64,000 nt of DNA from Pedobacter sp. SYSU D00535 (GCF_017355855.1 NZ_JAFEWD010000001.1:558001-622000), one strand, 5' to 3'; positions 33,822 through 44,687 are shown, counted from the first letter of the stretch. The notes: generated by a model not told the origin, from the sequence alone. Numbers and translations are program-made.

Positions 33822-35177
33822 TCAATACCCTGATGGATAAGTATCAGGAGGCTCGTTGCGAGGAGTGATTTTGAGGGGTCGTAACGCGGTAGACTCGTCA
33901 ATAAATATAAATGCATCGTAGCGCTTTGGAACAATGGTTGGAACGTAGTTTCCTGCCTCTCGGCCCGGATCGTACTGTACCCCAATTGCCCGGTGTCCGA
34001 TAGACTTCATAAAAGTGGGGTTATTCTGTAGTTCCTTTGAAAACAACAGTTTATTCTCCGCCCCAGAACGGTGAAGCATGTCTTCCCAACTCCCTCTCTT
34101 GGCGTTCGGAACCCGCATTGTTTCAATCGAACCTCCCCATTCATCGGCTGCTATCACCTGCCCCTTGTAAGATCCAAAACCTACGATGTAGACATTATCC
34201 TGGCCGAACTCCTCACGCACCAACTGACCCACGTTAACCATTCCGGCAGCAGCCATATCCGTAAACCTCGCATCTCCCACGTGGGTATTGTGCTCCCACA
34301 CAATAATTTTTGAGTCGGGACCGTGAAACTCCAGCAGACGTTTAATCGTGGCGGTCATGTGCCTGTCTCTGATATTCCAAGAGGCTCCACTATTGCTTAC
34401 AGAGGTCCGGTAATAATTTTCGCCATTCACCGCCACAAGGGCATTCTGTTGCATCACCAACTCCGCCTCCGTGTCTCCCGTTCCTGGCCCCGTCAGCTGG
34501 GAAACTGCCTGCCATAGTTTTTGAACCTGCGCCCGGCAATTAGCCGAAGCCGTGGCCACCGCGTAGGCGTACTGCCCCGGGTCAGCACTATAAGGTTGAA
34601 AACAACTACGCACTTCATTTGCCATTTGCATCAGCGAATCGTTCCCCTGAATATACAGCATCAACTCCTCCATTGATTCCCAAATGCAATACACATCCAA
34701 ACCATAAAAACCCACCTTCTCGGCCGCAGCCTTCGATTGGTTCCAATTGTTCATCCAGGTAACCAGCGAGGCCACCTCATAATTACCCCACATCCAAGTA
34801 GGCCAGCGATTATACTGCTGTAGTAACGCTAAGGTTTGCAAACTATCCCTTTGAGGTCCCCTGACAAACTGGTTGACCCGATAACTGTCGGCCCACTCTC
34901 CTTCTACTCCAATCATATCAAATCCTTTTTCCTGGATTAAGCGTTTTGAAATAGCAGCTCGCCAGGTATAAAATTCAGATGTGCCATGGGATGCCTCGCC
35001 GAGCAAAACAACCCGCGCATCGCCGATACTGTTAATTAAAGAATCCAGATCATTTGCGTTTCTGAGGGGATGAGATGGGATGGAAACAAACAGTTCATCT
35101 GTGCCTGTCCTGCCCTTACAACTCAGAAAAAGACTTGATATTATTAATAAACAGGATACAAAAAAGCTCGCTCTCAT
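33822..35177 (-). CDS. Erythromycin esterase family lipoprotein
   Basis: The 451-residue protein has a lipoprotein signal (lipobox LFLSC) and a single EreA-type domain. ARVVLLGEASHGTSEFYTWR holds the conserved Glu and His, IGVEGEWADSY the next Glu, and IIVWEHNTHVGDARFTDM the C-terminal His. EreA enzymes open macrolide lactones, but most chromosomal homologues have unknown substrates, so resistance should not be inferred. The lipid anchor places it in the periplasm or outer membrane. It is monocistronic. Confidence 0.85.
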   Translation of the reverse strand: MRASFFVSCLLIISSLFLSCKGRTGTDELFVSIPSHPLRNANDLDSLINSIGDARVVLLGEASHGTSEFYTWRAAISKRLIQEKGFDMIGVEGEWADSYRVNQFVRGPQRDSLQTLALLQQYNRWPTWMWGNYEVASLVTWMNNWNQSKAAAEKVGFYGLDVYCIWESMEELMLYIQGNDSLMQMANEVRSCFQPYSADPGQYAYAVATASANCRAQVQKLWQAVSQLTGPGTGDTEAELVMQQNALVAVNGENYYRTSVSNSGASWNIRDRHMTATIKRLLEFHGPDSKIIVWEHNTHVGDARFTDMAAAGMVNVGQLVREEFGQDNVYIVGFGSYKGQVIAADEWGGSIETMRVPNAKRGSWEDMLHRSGAENKLLFSKELQNNPTFMKSIGHRAIGVQYDPGREAGNYVPTIVPKRYDAFIFIDESTALRPLKITPRNEPPDTYPSGY

Positions 35178-35270
35178 GGTGACTGTCTTTCCCTGAAGTG
35201 TTCAAAAAGAAAGCCACGATGCCGGCAAGTCCACCAGTAAAAACACCTGATTCTTACAAAAATACAATAT

Positions 35271-35738
35271 TCACCTTCCCGTAACGAGAGGGGAGCTTCT
35301 CTCCTGGCGGTTAACAGTTCCCAAAATTTGATCAATAGTTCGATAATCGGCCAGTCCGAGCTGATTCACGTATTTGCAATTCCCGGAATGGTTTGGAGCA
35401 ATGAAAACCGGCATATCAAACCCAAGTTTAATGTAATAGGAAGAAATAAAATTAGGAACCGGTAGCGACTTGGCTGTTTCTAAAATCTCGGCAGACAACT
35501 TATTGAGTGGCTTAAGCAGCAGCCGAAACTCATACACCGGGCACTCGTCTATAAAGTTGAACCAATTGCTTTTACCGCTATCTAGCTCAATTAATAATGC
35601 GCGCGACTGCACTCCACGTAACTTTCCAAATTGATGCTCAGGTTCTCCCATCTCCGGAAATTTATTTCGTATCCAAATGTCGCTGTTGAGATATCTCGAA
35701 AAAATATCAATTCGCTCTTGTACTGTCAGCTTTATCAT
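35271..35738 (-). CDS. Hypothetical protein
   Basis: 155 residues, soluble, no signal. The N-terminus (KLTVQERIDIFSRYLNSDIW) is helical and the middle alternates hydrophobic residues. No family recognised. It is flanked by a 93-base gap to the esterase-like gene downstream and 214 bases to the divergent SDR gene; neither holds another gene. Length and codon use suggest a true gene. Confidence 0.6.
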   Translation of the reverse strand: MIKLTVQERIDIFSRYLNSDIWIRNKFPEMGEPEHQFGKLRGVQSRALLIELDSGKSNWFNFIDECPVYEFRLLLKPLNKLSAEILETAKSLPVPNFISSYYIKLGFDMPVFIAPNHSGNCKYVNQLGLADYRTIDQILGTVNRQERSSPLVTGR

Positions 35739-35924
35739 AACGTAGCAAAATTACTAATATTTTTAGCAATCTTACTGCCAAAAGGTTTTGGAAACGCGTT
35801 TAAAAAGTAGAATTTATTGAGATCCACCGGGTAAAAAAACGATTCCCTGCAGATACGTAGTTCCCTTGTTTCCTGTTTGCCCTTAATTCAGGTTTAATGA
35901 TTTCCCAAATTCCATTTCAGATTT

Positions 35925-35932
35925 TACCTTTG
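35925..35932 (+). promoter_or_regulatory. Candidate -7 box of the SDR gene
   Basis: TACCTTTG matches TAnnTTTG exactly, 20 bases before the ATG at 35953. No consensus -33 was found at the expected distance. Confidence 0.45.
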
Positions 35933-35952
35933 ACAATTCATCAAAAGCAGTC

Positions 35953-36768
35953 ATGGATCTTAAGAACAAAACGGTAATCATAACAGGGGCCTCATCAGGG
36001 ATTGGAAAAGCTTGTGCACTTGAGTTTGCAAAGCGCGGAGCAAATGTTGTTCTTGGAGCTCGGCAATTTGTTACCCTTTGCGAGCTCGCCCAGCAAATAG
36101 AAAAAGAATATGGTGTCAGAGCTGTGGCTGTCCAATGTGACGTTTCGAAAGAGGAAGATTGCGAGCATTTGGTGAAACAAGCTCAGCTTACCTTTAACCG
36201 CATTGATGTATTAATTAACAATGCTGGCATCAGCATGAGAGCTTTATTTAAAGATCTGGATCTTGTTGTGATAAAGAACCTTATGGATATCAACTTTTGG
36301 GGCACGGTGTATTGCACCAAGTTTGCACTGCCTGAACTTTTGAAAAACCAGGGCTCTGTTGTAGGTGTCTCTTCTATCGCTGGATATCGTGGCTTGCCCG
36401 GCAGAACGGGATACTCAGCTTCTAAATTTGCTATGAACGGCTTTTTGGAAGCACTTCGTGTTGAGAACCTGAAAACAGGCTTACACGTGATGGTGGCAGC
36501 ACCCGGCTTTACGGCATCCAACATCCGAAACACCGCATTGGCGAAAGATGGCCGTTCTCAGGGAGAAAGCAGCATGGACGAAGGAAAAATGATGAGTTCA
36601 GAAGAAGTGGCCAGAATCATTGTTGACGGTGTGGTACAGAGAAAACGTACGCTAATCATGACTAGCCAAGGAAAACTTGCCGTGCTAATGAACAAACTGC
36701 TTCCTGCCTGGGTAGACAAGAAAGTATACCAGCTATTCACGAAAGAAAAAGATCCGCTGATACGGTAA
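35953..36768 (+). CDS. Short-chain dehydrogenase/reductase
   Basis: The 271-residue classical SDR has the NAD(P) motif TGASSGIGKACALEFA at 11-26, the NNAG motif (LINNAGISM) near 90, catalytic Ser (VGVSSIAGYRG) and the YSASK motif (Tyr and Lys) near 155. The C-terminal basic stretch and hydrophobic PAWVDKKVYQLF end resemble membrane-associated SDRs of lipid metabolism, but the substrate is open. It is followed after 87 bases by the helicase gene on the same strand. Confidence 0.9.
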   Translation: MDLKNKTVIITGASSGIGKACALEFAKRGANVVLGARQFVTLCELAQQIEKEYGVRAVAVQCDVSKEEDCEHLVKQAQLTFNRIDVLINNAGISMRALFKDLDLVVIKNLMDINFWGTVYCTKFALPELLKNQGSVVGVSSIAGYRGLPGRTGYSASKFAMNGFLEALRVENLKTGLHVMVAAPGFTASNIRNTALAKDGRSQGESSMDEGKMMSSEEVARIIVDGVVQRKRTLIMTSQGKLAVLMNKLLPAWVDKKVYQLFTKEKDPLIR

Positions 36769-36855
36769 GAATGGATGTTGAAAACATCCCGAACAGGAAG
36801 CAGTTTTAATCCCCCGCATTTTTTAACTTAGCGATTTGAAAAAAGGAGCATAGGT

Positions 36856-39141
36856 TTGGATTATTTAAAGGGATTAAATCCTTCTCAAAGAGCAGCTGTA
36901 GAACAAGTTAACGGTCCGGTAATGATTGTAGCCGGCGCCGGATCAGGCAAAACCCGCGTAATTACTTACCGCGTGGCTCACCTTATAAAATCGGGCGTAG
37001 ACCCATTTAATATCCTTGTACTTACCTTTACCAACAAGGCTGCGAAGGAAATGCGCGACCGGATTACAAGCGTTGTTGGACCAGAAGCTAAAAACATCTG
37101 GATGGGTACCTTTCACTCGGTTTTTGCGAAAATTTTGCGTGTTGAAGCAGAAAAAATCGGTTACCCTAATAACTTCACTATTTACGACACCGACGACAGC
37201 AAGAGCTTGCTACGGGCTATTCTGAAGGAACAGCAGCTTGACGATAAGCTTTATAATGCGAACTTCGTGTACAATCGCATTTCATCTGCGAAAAACAACC
37301 TGATATCTCCGGCAGAATATCTGCAGAATGAGCATATCCAAGCTGAGGACTTCTCCACCGGTCGTGGGCGACTTGGAGAGCTGTATCAGATTTATACGCA
37401 ACGGTGCTTCAAAGCAGGAGCAATGGATTTTGATGACCTTCTTTTTAAGACCAACGTGCTCTTGCGGGAACATCCGGACGTGCTGTACAAATACCAGAAC
37501 AAGTTCAAATACCTGATGGTAGATGAGTATCAGGACACCAACTTCTCCCAATACCTTATCGTAAAAAAACTCGCGGCTATTACCGAAAACATCTGTGTGG
37601 TAGGTGATGATGCGCAAAGTATCTACGCTTTCCGCGGAGCTAATATTCAGAACATCCTCAACTTTGAGAAGGATTATCCGGACCTGCGGGTTTTCAAACT
37701 AGAGCAAAACTACCGCTCAACTCAGAATATTGTAAATGTTGCTAACAGCATCATTAAAAACAATACTAACCAGCTGAAGAAGGATGTCTTTTCAGAAAAT
37801 GAAGAGGGCGACAAAATCAAGATTTCCCGGGCATTTACGGATAATGACGAAGGTAAATTCATAGCCGAAAGCATTGCTCAGGAGCGGGCTCTTAAGGGAC
37901 TGAAATACAAAAGTTTCGCCATTCTTTACCGAACAAATGCTCAATCAAGGGCGATGGAGGAAGCGCTGCGAAAACTGAATATCCCATATAAAATTTACGG
38001 GGGTCTTTCTTTCTATCAACGAAAAGAAATCAAAGACCTCATCGCTTACTTCAGGTTAACTTTTAATCCCAACGATGAAGAAGCGTTGAAACGCGTAATC
38101 AACTATCCGAAAAGAGGTATTGGCGATACTACGGTAGATCGGATCATTGTAGCAGCGGACAAGAATAATATCACTTTTTGGGAAGTTATCACGGATGCTC
38201 ACAAGTATCTTGAGCCGAGGAGCGCGGGGGCGGTTGCAACTTTTGGTACCTTGGTTCAAAGCTTCCAGGTACTGGCCAAAACACATTCGGCTTATGATGC
38301 AGCGCTTCACATCGCACAGCATTCGGGATTGCTGAAGGACTTATACGATGACAAATCTGTAGAAGGATTAAACCGCTATGAGAATATTCAGGAGCTATTA
38401 AACGGTATCAAAGAATTTAGCGAGCGGGAAGACATTGAAGAAAAAGGGCTGGATGTATTTATGCAGGACGTCGCTCTATTAACGAACGATGACAATGATA
38501 AAGATCCTAACGCAGACACCGTCTCCCTGATGACCATCCACTCGTCAAAGGGATTGGAGTTTCCGCATGTGTATATTGTGGGTCTGGAAGAGAACCTCTT
38601 CCCCTCTCAGATGTCCCTCAACTCTCGCTCTGATCTGGAAGAAGAACGCCGCTTGTTTTATGTGGCAATTACAAGAGCGGAAAAAAAACTTACAATTTCT
38701 TATGCAACTTCTCGCTACAGGTGGGGAACTTTGACAAGCTGTGAACCAAGTCGTTTTATTGATGAAATTGATCCTAGATACCTGGAACTAGACTTTAAGG
38801 CGCAGCCGAAGCCTTCTGGCAACCCATTCTTCGACAACGAAAGAACTGCCTGGTCGAGCAAACCTTCAAGCGGCGGCGACGCTTTCACCAAGCCAAAGCC
38901 TGCTACCGCTCCTAAAACAACTGCCATCCTTCCTAAAGCCCACGTACCAACTCCCGGCTTTGCCCCGTCTGACACCAGCAATTTACAGGTAGGCATGGAA
39001 GTGGAGCATGAGCGTTTTGGGTTCGGGAAAGTAGTAAGTCTGGAAGGAAATAAACCGGATATAAAAGCCACTATTTTCTTTCAAGGGCTGGGACAAAAGC
39101 AACTCCTGCTCAAATTTGCTAAGCTCCGAATAGTGAGCTAA
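36856..39141 (+). CDS. pcrA: UvrD/PcrA-type ATP-dependent DNA helicase
   Basis: The 761-residue SF1A helicase has the Q motif LNPSQRAAVE, Walker A VAGAGSGKTRVI, motif Ia LTFTNKAAKEM, Walker B YLMVDEYQDTN, motif III VGDDAQSIYAFRGA, motif IV LEQNYRST, motif V SLMTIHSSKGLEF and motif VI FYVAITRAEKKL. The C-terminal part ends in a conserved MEVEHERFGFGKVVSLEG segment, a Tudor-like domain found in PcrA that contacts RNA polymerase. It acts in nucleotide excision repair and removal of protein roadblocks. The start is TTG; an AGGAG-like run 7 bases upstream (36845-36848) is an unusually clear ribosome-binding site for this group. Confidence 0.95.
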   Translation: MDYLKGLNPSQRAAVEQVNGPVMIVAGAGSGKTRVITYRVAHLIKSGVDPFNILVLTFTNKAAKEMRDRITSVVGPEAKNIWMGTFHSVFAKILRVEAEKIGYPNNFTIYDTDDSKSLLRAILKEQQLDDKLYNANFVYNRISSAKNNLISPAEYLQNEHIQAEDFSTGRGRLGELYQIYTQRCFKAGAMDFDDLLFKTNVLLREHPDVLYKYQNKFKYLMVDEYQDTNFSQYLIVKKLAAITENICVVGDDAQSIYAFRGANIQNILNFEKDYPDLRVFKLEQNYRSTQNIVNVANSIIKNNTNQLKKDVFSENEEGDKIKISRAFTDNDEGKFIAESIAQERALKGLKYKSFAILYRTNAQSRAMEEALRKLNIPYKIYGGLSFYQRKEIKDLIAYFRLTFNPNDEEALKRVINYPKRGIGDTTVDRIIVAADKNNITFWEVITDAHKYLEPRSAGAVATFGTLVQSFQVLAKTHSAYDAALHIAQHSGLLKDLYDDKSVEGLNRYENIQELLNGIKEFSEREDIEEKGLDVFMQDVALLTNDDNDKDPNADTVSLMTIHSSKGLEFPHVYIVGLEENLFPSQMSLNSRSDLEEERRLFYVAITRAEKKLTISYATSRYRWGTLTSCEPSRFIDEIDPRYLELDFKAQPKPSGNPFFDNERTAWSSKPSSGGDAFTKPKPATAPKTTAILPKAHVPTPGFAPSDTSNLQVGMEVEHERFGFGKVVSLEGNKPDIKATIFFQGLGQKQLLLKFAKLRIVS

Positions 39142-39145
39142 GACT

Positions 39146-39187
39146 ATTAAGAAGAGCAAATTGATCGTTTGCTCTTCTTAATTTATT
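39146..39187 (+). terminator. Hairpin terminator after the helicase gene
   Basis: A perfect 15-bp inverted repeat ATTAAGAAGAGCAAA / TTTGCTCTTCTTAAT (39146-39160 and 39168-39182) with a seven-base loop lies four bases after the stop codon. The following TTTATT is a weak T tract. Confidence 0.75.
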
Positions 39188-39248
39188 CCCGTCAGTCAGT
39201 AACCATTTTTCAACATCCTCGTAAAAGTTACGAACGCAAAGGTTGAGA

Positions 39249-41432
39249 ATGGCAAGTGAGACTATACAAAATGCATCTTCTGAAAGACTCCTATTAGACA
39301 TAAAAGAAGTATCCAAAAGAACAGTTCTATTTGTAAAAGCTGCACTCGCATTTACTGTTCCCCTTATATTTGTTAACCTGCTTCAGGGCTTAACGGCAAC
39401 TGCGGCAATGGTAGCCGGCTATTCATCTATTCTGTGTACCATTTTATACTACGCTAAAAAAGGTGATCTTCGATTCACGAAGCTGGCCACGGTAATCAAT
39501 TTGAATCTTTTCTTTGCCACGCTTACGCTGCTGCAGGGTAAAGCAACAGGTACGTACCTGTACTTTCTTCCACTTATCTTTGCCATCCCTCTTTTGGTGG
39601 AGGATAGCAAGGATTTTAAAAAAGAGCTTTTGCTCTACCTTTCTTCTACCACGATTTGCTTCGTGGTTACCGTTCTAATTGCTAACGACGTCGGCCATTT
39701 CGAGTCACTGTCGCCTCAGCAACTCAAGTTGAAGTTCTACCAAAATTGTGTGGTAGCCATCCTCCTGTCCTGCATTTTTTCCTTTTTAAGCGTTGTTCTT
39801 CAGCGGAAGTACCTGCTCGCTATCCTGGCCGAAAAGGAAAAGGCCGAAGCAGCAAGCAAAGAAGCCGAACAGGCAAACAAAGCAAAAAGTTCTTTTCTGG
39901 CGACCATGAGTCATGAAATCAGGACACCGATGAATGGAGTTATTGGTATGTCCAACCTCTTATCGTCAACGCCTTTGAATGCTGAACAGGAAGAATATGT
40001 CAAAATCATCACCACCAGCGGTGAAGCGCTCTTAAACCTGATCAATGATATTCTTGATTATTCAAAGATTGAGTCAGGGAATATGGAACTCGAAAATCAG
40101 GATTTTCACTTCCGTGAGTGTATTGAGGGAGTGATGGACCTTTTTTCTGCGAAAGCGGCGCGGCAGGGACTGGATCTCCTCTATCAGGTGGATCCGAAGA
40201 TTCCCGTTCAGGTTGTAGGGGACAGTCATCGTCTACGTCAAATTCTTATCAATCTGATCAATAACGCGTTAAAGTTCACTCATTCAGGGGAAGTTTTTCT
40301 AAAAATAGATCTTAAAACAATGGGTGCTGAAGAGGTGACTTTGACCTACGAGGTGACAGATACGGGCATCGGTATTCCTTCCGCTAAAATTGATCGTTTG
40401 TTTAAAGCGTTTAGTCAGGTTGACTCATCCACCACAAGAAAATATGGAGGGACCGGTCTGGGTCTTGCCATAAGCGATAAACTTATTCGGTTAATGGGTG
40501 GCCAAATCTCGGTAAGCAGCCGAGTTGGAAATGGGTCTACTTTCTCATTTTATGTCACTCATAAGCTTTCTGACAAAGCAGTCGAAGAACCTGTTTACAG
40601 CGAAGAAGGAATAGAAAATAAAAAAGTTCTTATTGTTGACGACAACCCACATTTCCTCCTGCTGTTGAAAACGCAGTTGGAACGTTGGAAGTTGCAGGCT
40701 GTAGTAGCCGAGTCAAGCACCGAGGCGCTCGAGTTGCTCAAAAAAGAAAAAGACCTGAGCCTCATTATTACTGATCTTCTAATGCCTGTTGTTGACGGGG
40801 TACACCTGGCGACACGAGCAAAAGAACTTTATCCTGGTATCCCGACAGTACTACTAAGCGCAGTTGGAGATGAAAACCGCTCCCGATACCCGCATTTATT
40901 CTCTTCGGTATTAACAAAGCCGGTGAAAGAGCGTCAGCTTTTTAAAACCATACAGCGGGAACTAAAGGATGTTAAAATAGTAAATCCACCAGAAGGAGAA
41001 AAAAAGAAAGGAACGGCATTGTCTGGCGAATTCGCGCTGGAGTATCCCTTGTCTATTCTCCTGGCCGAAGATAACCTGGTAAATCAGAAGCTTGCCGTGC
41101 GAATACTTGAAAAACTAGGCTATACTACCGACCTAGCGCAGAATGGTGTAGAAGCAGTGGCGATGCTGCAGAGGAAAGACTACCAACTGGTGCTGATGGA
41201 CGTCTTGATGCCCGAGATGGACGGACTTGAGGCAACTCGTGTTATCCGTTCAGCTGCCAAAAGGCAGCCTAGAATCGTAGCAATGACGGCCAATGCAATG
41301 GCTGAGGACCGGGAGGCCTGCTTCGAGGCAGGAATGAATGATTACCTGGCTAAGCCAATTAAAATGGAGGAGCTAATACGGGTTTTGAAGGAGGCTTCAA
41401 GGCAACTTTCGGGTGAATACCTGGAAGACTAG
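39249..41432 (+). CDS. Hybrid sensor histidine kinase with two receiver domains
   Basis: About 727 residues from the ATG at 39249 (a TTG lies two codons upstream). Six hydrophobic helices (about 28-187) form the sensor. A short coiled coil rich in Ala, Glu and Lys leads to HisKA with [11 protein letters not shown] (phospho-His near 222), a HATPase domain ([27 protein letters not shown]) and two receivers: the first with [10 protein letters not shown] and ITDLLMPV, the second with [13 protein letters not shown] and [16 protein letters not shown]. There is no Hpt or DNA-binding domain, so a separate partner must complete the relay. The ligand is unknown. Confidence 0.93.
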   Translation: MASETIQNASSERLLLDIKEVSKRTVLFVKAALAFTVPLIFVNLLQGLTATAAMVAGYSSILCTILYYAKKGDLRFTKLATVINLNLFFATLTLLQGKATGTYLYFLPLIFAIPLLVEDSKDFKKELLLYLSSTTICFVVTVLIANDVGHFESLSPQQLKLKFYQNCVVAILLSCIFSFLSVVLQRKYLLAILAEKEKAEAASKEAEQANKAKSSFLATMSHEIRTPMNGVIGMSNLLSSTPLNAEQEEYVKIITTSGEALLNLINDILDYSKIESGNMELENQDFHFRECIEGVMDLFSAKAARQGLDLLYQVDPKIPVQVVGDSHRLRQILINLINNALKFTHSGEVFLKIDLKTMGAEEVTLTYEVTDTGIGIPSAKIDRLFKAFSQVDSSTTRKYGGTGLGLAISDKLIRLMGGQISVSSRVGNGSTFSFYVTHKLSDKAVEEPVYSEEGIENKKVLIVDDNPHFLLLLKTQLERWKLQAVVAESSTEALELLKKEKDLSLIITDLLMPVVDGVHLATRAKELYPGIPTVLLSAVGDENRSRYPHLFSSVLTKPVKERQLFKTIQRELKDVKIVNPPEGEKKKGTALSGEFALEYPLSILLAEDNLVNQKLAVRILEKLGYTTDLAQNGVEAVAMLQRKDYQLVLMDVLMPEMDGLEATRVIRSAAKRQPRIVAMTANAMAEDREACFEAGMNDYLAKPIKMEELIRVLKEASRQLSGEYLED

Positions 41433-41839
41433 GCCTTTTTGGAGCGCATCGCTCTTAATTGAGTAAAGTTTGGATTATCTCTAAAAAATTGATACTCTTG
41501 AGATCCCAATCCAACCAGCGCTACCCTACCCTCCTCATTAAAATGGAAGCCCCAGCCATAGCGTTTAGCAAGTGTGGAAGCGCGAAAACATGCTTGCCCC
41601 TTCGAAAAAAAGGCTTCTTTTTCCTGTTCCAGCTCTGCTTCCTCCAACTCTTTCCGCAACGCATGGATTTTAAAAAGAATATCATCAGAAGTGAAGCGGT
41701 AAGGGTTATCGATAAGTAGCTCAAATTGAAGATTAACGGCTGTTTTTCCCGATCCCCTTTCTACAGGAATCTCCGCTCTTTGTACAGGGCAATCATCGGA
41801 AACCTGAATGAAGGTATTATAGTAGTTAGTACTTTTCAT
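41429..41839 (-). CDS. Hypothetical protein, DUF6157-like
   Basis: 136 residues from the ATG at 41839. [20 protein letters not shown] at the N-terminus and a C-terminal [19 protein letters not shown] followed by an EYQFFRDNP motif recall the small DUF6157 family, from memory and without a search. No catalytic motif is evident. Its stop codon overlaps that of the convergent hybrid kinase in the palindrome CTAG (41429-41432). Confidence 0.65.
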   Translation of the reverse strand: MKSTNYYNTFIQVSDDCPVQRAEIPVERGSGKTAVNLQFELLIDNPYRFTSDDILFKIHALRKELEEAELEQEKEAFFSKGQACFRASTLAKRYGWGFHFNEEGRVALVGLGSQEYQFFRDNPNFTQLRAMRSKKA

Positions 41840-42000
41840 CAAACTTTAAGTTTTTAAAACGCAAATTAAGCAAATATCTGAACTGAACCAGGTCGTTTAA
41901 TTTCAACTTTTCCAAGCGGAAAGTAAACCCACTCTCCTCATTTAATTAGTTGTTCAAACATTTTCTTCCTGTTCAACATTTACTAGTATTTAAACCCCAT

Positions 42001-43725
42001 ATGTACACACTTGGTATTAATGCCGTTTTCCACGACTCGGCGGCTTGTATATTGAAAGACGGCAAGCTTTTGGCTGCAGTTGAAGACGAACGGTTTACTC
42101 ATATAAAACATGGTAAAAGGCCAGTGCCATTCTCGACTTGGGAACTTCCGTTTCACGCTATTGATTATTGTTTGAAAATTGCCGGAATTCATCTAAAGGA
42201 GGTAGATCAAATCGCTTACTCTTTCGATCCATTTCTACTACTTCCCGAGCAATATCGCGAGCAACAACGGATCGAAATTCCACTGTTTCAGAACAGCAAT
42301 AGCAGGAATACCGAATGGTTAAATCCCTGGGACCCACTTTTTCTATCATCGATCATCAATGCCCCGCGGCAGTTGAAAGATGGTTATCCCCACCACCTGC
42401 AGAAGCGTTTTGTAGGAACAGCGCTGGATGATCTCGACTTTCATTATGTTGATCACCATACGGCCCACGCTGCCAGTGCTTTCCTGCCCTCTCCTTTCAG
42501 CAACGCTGCTGTGCTCACTCTGGACGGACGGGGTGAACTTGCCACTACAACTTATAGTGTTGGAGCAGGAAATAATATTCAACGTATCGGACAGGTGAAC
42601 ATGCCTCACTCGCTGGGTCTACTTTACGAGCAGCTTACCTCCTATCTTGGCTTCCTCCATTCGTCTGACGAGTATAAGGTCATGGCCCTGGCTTCTTATG
42701 GAAAGCCAGAATTCGTTAAAGATTTCCGTGAGATGATAATGCTAGGATCTGACGGCAGCTATATCATCAATAACCAAAACTTTGAGGAGCGTTTCGGCCC
42801 GGCCCGCTTAAGGCATGAGGAATTCACGAAACACCATTTTAACATTGCTCATTCCTTGCAGGCGGTGTTAGAGGAAACTGTGCTGGAACTTTGCAGTTGG
42901 CTACACAAGCAAACCGGCGAAGATAATCTGTGTATGGCAGGAGGCGTAGCGCTGAACTGCGTAATGAATGCAAGGATCAGGGATAAAAGTCCGTTTAAGA
43001 ATATTTGGGTGCAGCCCGCTTCTGGCGACTCGGGCACAGCGCTTGGTGCTGCTTTGTGGCTCGACTCCCAGACCAGGAAGCCGAAAAAAAGAAGTTTTGA
43101 AATGAGCCATGCTTACTGGGGACCAGAATATTCTGACGAGGAAATCGAACAGTTTCTTCAATGGGCAAAAGTACCCTACCGGAAAATGGAAAACGTTGCT
43201 GAAGAAACGGCGGAAGTATTAGCTGCAGACAAAATTATAGGCTGGTTCCAGGGAAGAATGGAATACGGGCCACGCGCTCTGGGAAGCCGCTCGATTTTAG
43301 CTTCGCCAATCCATGCAGAGATGCAGTCGCGACTAAATGAGGTGAAAGACCGGGAAGACTTCCGGCCCGTTGGCCCGGTAGTACTGGAAGAAGATGCGGC
43401 TGAGTGGTTTGAGGGTGCCAACTATTCTCCCTTTATGTTGTTTGTGTATGATGTAAAGCCAGATAAAGCGGATCGGATTCCGGCGGTGAGGCACGTGGAT
43501 GGCACGGCTCGTATTCAAACTATCAATTCAGCCCAGCATCCGCGCTATCACGAGTTATTACAGGCTTTTAAAAAAAGAACAGGGGTTCCGGTACTCATTA
43601 ACACTTCATTCAACACCTTGGGCAAACCCATTGTGTGCAGCCCACGCGACGCGGTTGAATGCTTCTGGACATCGCCGTTCGACGCCTTGGTAATTGGATC
43701 ATTTTTAATCGAAAAACAGAGTTAA
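42001..43725 (+). CDS. Carbamoyltransferase (NodU/CmcH family)
   Basis: 574 residues from the ATG at 42001; the frame extends 17 codons upstream, but MYTLGINAVFHDSAACIL is the typical N-terminus. The N-terminal ASKHA-like domain has HDSAAC, DHHTAHAASAF (metal-binding His residues) and TLDGRGE; the C-terminal half has NCVMNARI, a GDSGTALGAAL motif, EYGPRALGSRSI and VLINTSFN. The family transfers a carbamoyl group from carbamoyl phosphate to sugars or other hydroxyls. It overlaps the next gene by one base (TAATG), and with the two glycosyltransferases downstream it probably decorates a surface glycan. Confidence 0.92.
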   Translation: MYTLGINAVFHDSAACILKDGKLLAAVEDERFTHIKHGKRPVPFSTWELPFHAIDYCLKIAGIHLKEVDQIAYSFDPFLLLPEQYREQQRIEIPLFQNSNSRNTEWLNPWDPLFLSSIINAPRQLKDGYPHHLQKRFVGTALDDLDFHYVDHHTAHAASAFLPSPFSNAAVLTLDGRGELATTTYSVGAGNNIQRIGQVNMPHSLGLLYEQLTSYLGFLHSSDEYKVMALASYGKPEFVKDFREMIMLGSDGSYIINNQNFEERFGPARLRHEEFTKHHFNIAHSLQAVLEETVLELCSWLHKQTGEDNLCMAGGVALNCVMNARIRDKSPFKNIWVQPASGDSGTALGAALWLDSQTRKPKKRSFEMSHAYWGPEYSDEEIEQFLQWAKVPYRKMENVAEETAEVLAADKIIGWFQGRMEYGPRALGSRSILASPIHAEMQSRLNEVKDREDFRPVGPVVLEEDAAEWFEGANYSPFMLFVYDVKPDKADRIPAVRHVDGTARIQTINSAQHPRYHELLQAFKKRTGVPVLINTSFNTLGKPIVCSPRDAVECFWTSPFDALVIGSFLIEKQS

Positions 43726-44687
43726 TGAAAATATCGGTAGTCATTCCTACTTACAAGCGGCCCAAGCTATTGAAAAGATGCTTGGACGCTTTACTCAACC
43801 AACAATTTGATAAAAACGAGTTTGAAGTTATCGTGGTAAGCGATGGCCCCGATGAGGAAACCGCACAACTTGCTACTCTAATGGCTGTAGTGAATCGACC
43901 AACTTTCAAATTCTATCAGCTTCCGGAAAAAAAAGGACCGGCTGCGTGCAGAAATTTGGGGTGGCTCCAGGCCCGTGGTGTTTTGATTGCCTTTACCGAC
44001 GACGACTGCATTCCCACAGCTAATTGGCTAAGCTCGATCTCCAATTACTATACAGGAGAGGAAGCGATAGCATTTACAGGAAAGGTAGTAGTTCCCCGTA
44101 CTAAATCGCCTACCGACTATGAGTTAAATACAGCCAACCTGGAAACAGCGGAATTTGTGACGGCAAACTGTATTTGCACCAAAAAAGCGTTGTTGAAGGT
44201 TGGGGGTTTTGATGAGCGCTTCAGTATGGCCTGGCGGGAGGATAGCGATCTTCACTTCAAACTCATTTCGCATCAAATACCCATCTATAAAGTCCCTGCT
44301 ACTGTGCTTCATCCCGTAAGGAAAGCCCCCTGGGGTATTAGCATCAAAGAGCAGAAGAAGGGAATATTTAACGCCTTGCTTTATAAAAAGTATCCCAGAC
44401 TGTACAGAGAACGTATCAAAGCTTCGCCCTCCTGGAATTATTATGTCATGGTGATGGCTGTTGCAGCAATGCTCGCTGCTCTGTTCAGCGGTGCCGTTCT
44501 GCTGGGCCTTGCTTCGTTCCTTATTTGGCTGGGACTGCTAATTTCTTTCATCCGGAAGCGCCTTCAGTCTACATCAAAATCGCTGTTCCATATTGTCGAG
44601 ATGGTCTTCACCTCTGCTGTGATCCCCTTTGTTTCCATCTTCTGGCAATTCTATGGAGCCTTAAAATACCGAGTGCTATTTCTCTAA
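43725..44687 (+). CDS. Family 2 glycosyltransferase with membrane segments
   Basis: 320 residues from the ATG at 43725. The GT-A fold begins MKISVVIPTYKRP, with NPGxx-like EVIVVSDGPDEET, the metal/nucleotide DxD motif in AFTDDDCIP near residue 90, and the acceptor-side MAWREDSDLHFKL (ED motif) near 170. Two hydrophobic helices occur at about 245-290 near the C-terminus. It likely adds a sugar to a lipid-linked or LPS acceptor at the inner membrane. The start codon overlaps the stop of the carbamoyltransferase, which indicates translational coupling. Confidence 0.9.
   Translation: MKISVVIPTYKRPKLLKRCLDALLNQQFDKNEFEVIVVSDGPDEETAQLATLMAVVNRPTFKFYQLPEKKGPAACRNLGWLQARGVLIAFTDDDCIPTANWLSSISNYYTGEEAIAFTGKVVVPRTKSPTDYELNTANLETAEFVTANCICTKKALLKVGGFDERFSMAWREDSDLHFKLISHQIPIYKVPATVLHPVRKAPWGISIKEQKKGIFNALLYKKYPRLYRERIKASPSWNYYVMVMAVAAMLAALFSGAVLLGLASFLIWLGLLISFIRKRLQSTSKSLFHIVEMVFTSAVIPFVSIFWQFYGALKYRVLFL

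Noticed and set aside
33822-35177. Possible macrolide resistance gene
   Set aside because: The family name comes from EreA, but chromosomal lipoprotein homologues have unknown substrates and there is no mobile context.
41429-41432. Shared CTAG stop codons of two convergent genes
   Set aside because: A compact tail-to-tail junction, not evidence of a special function.
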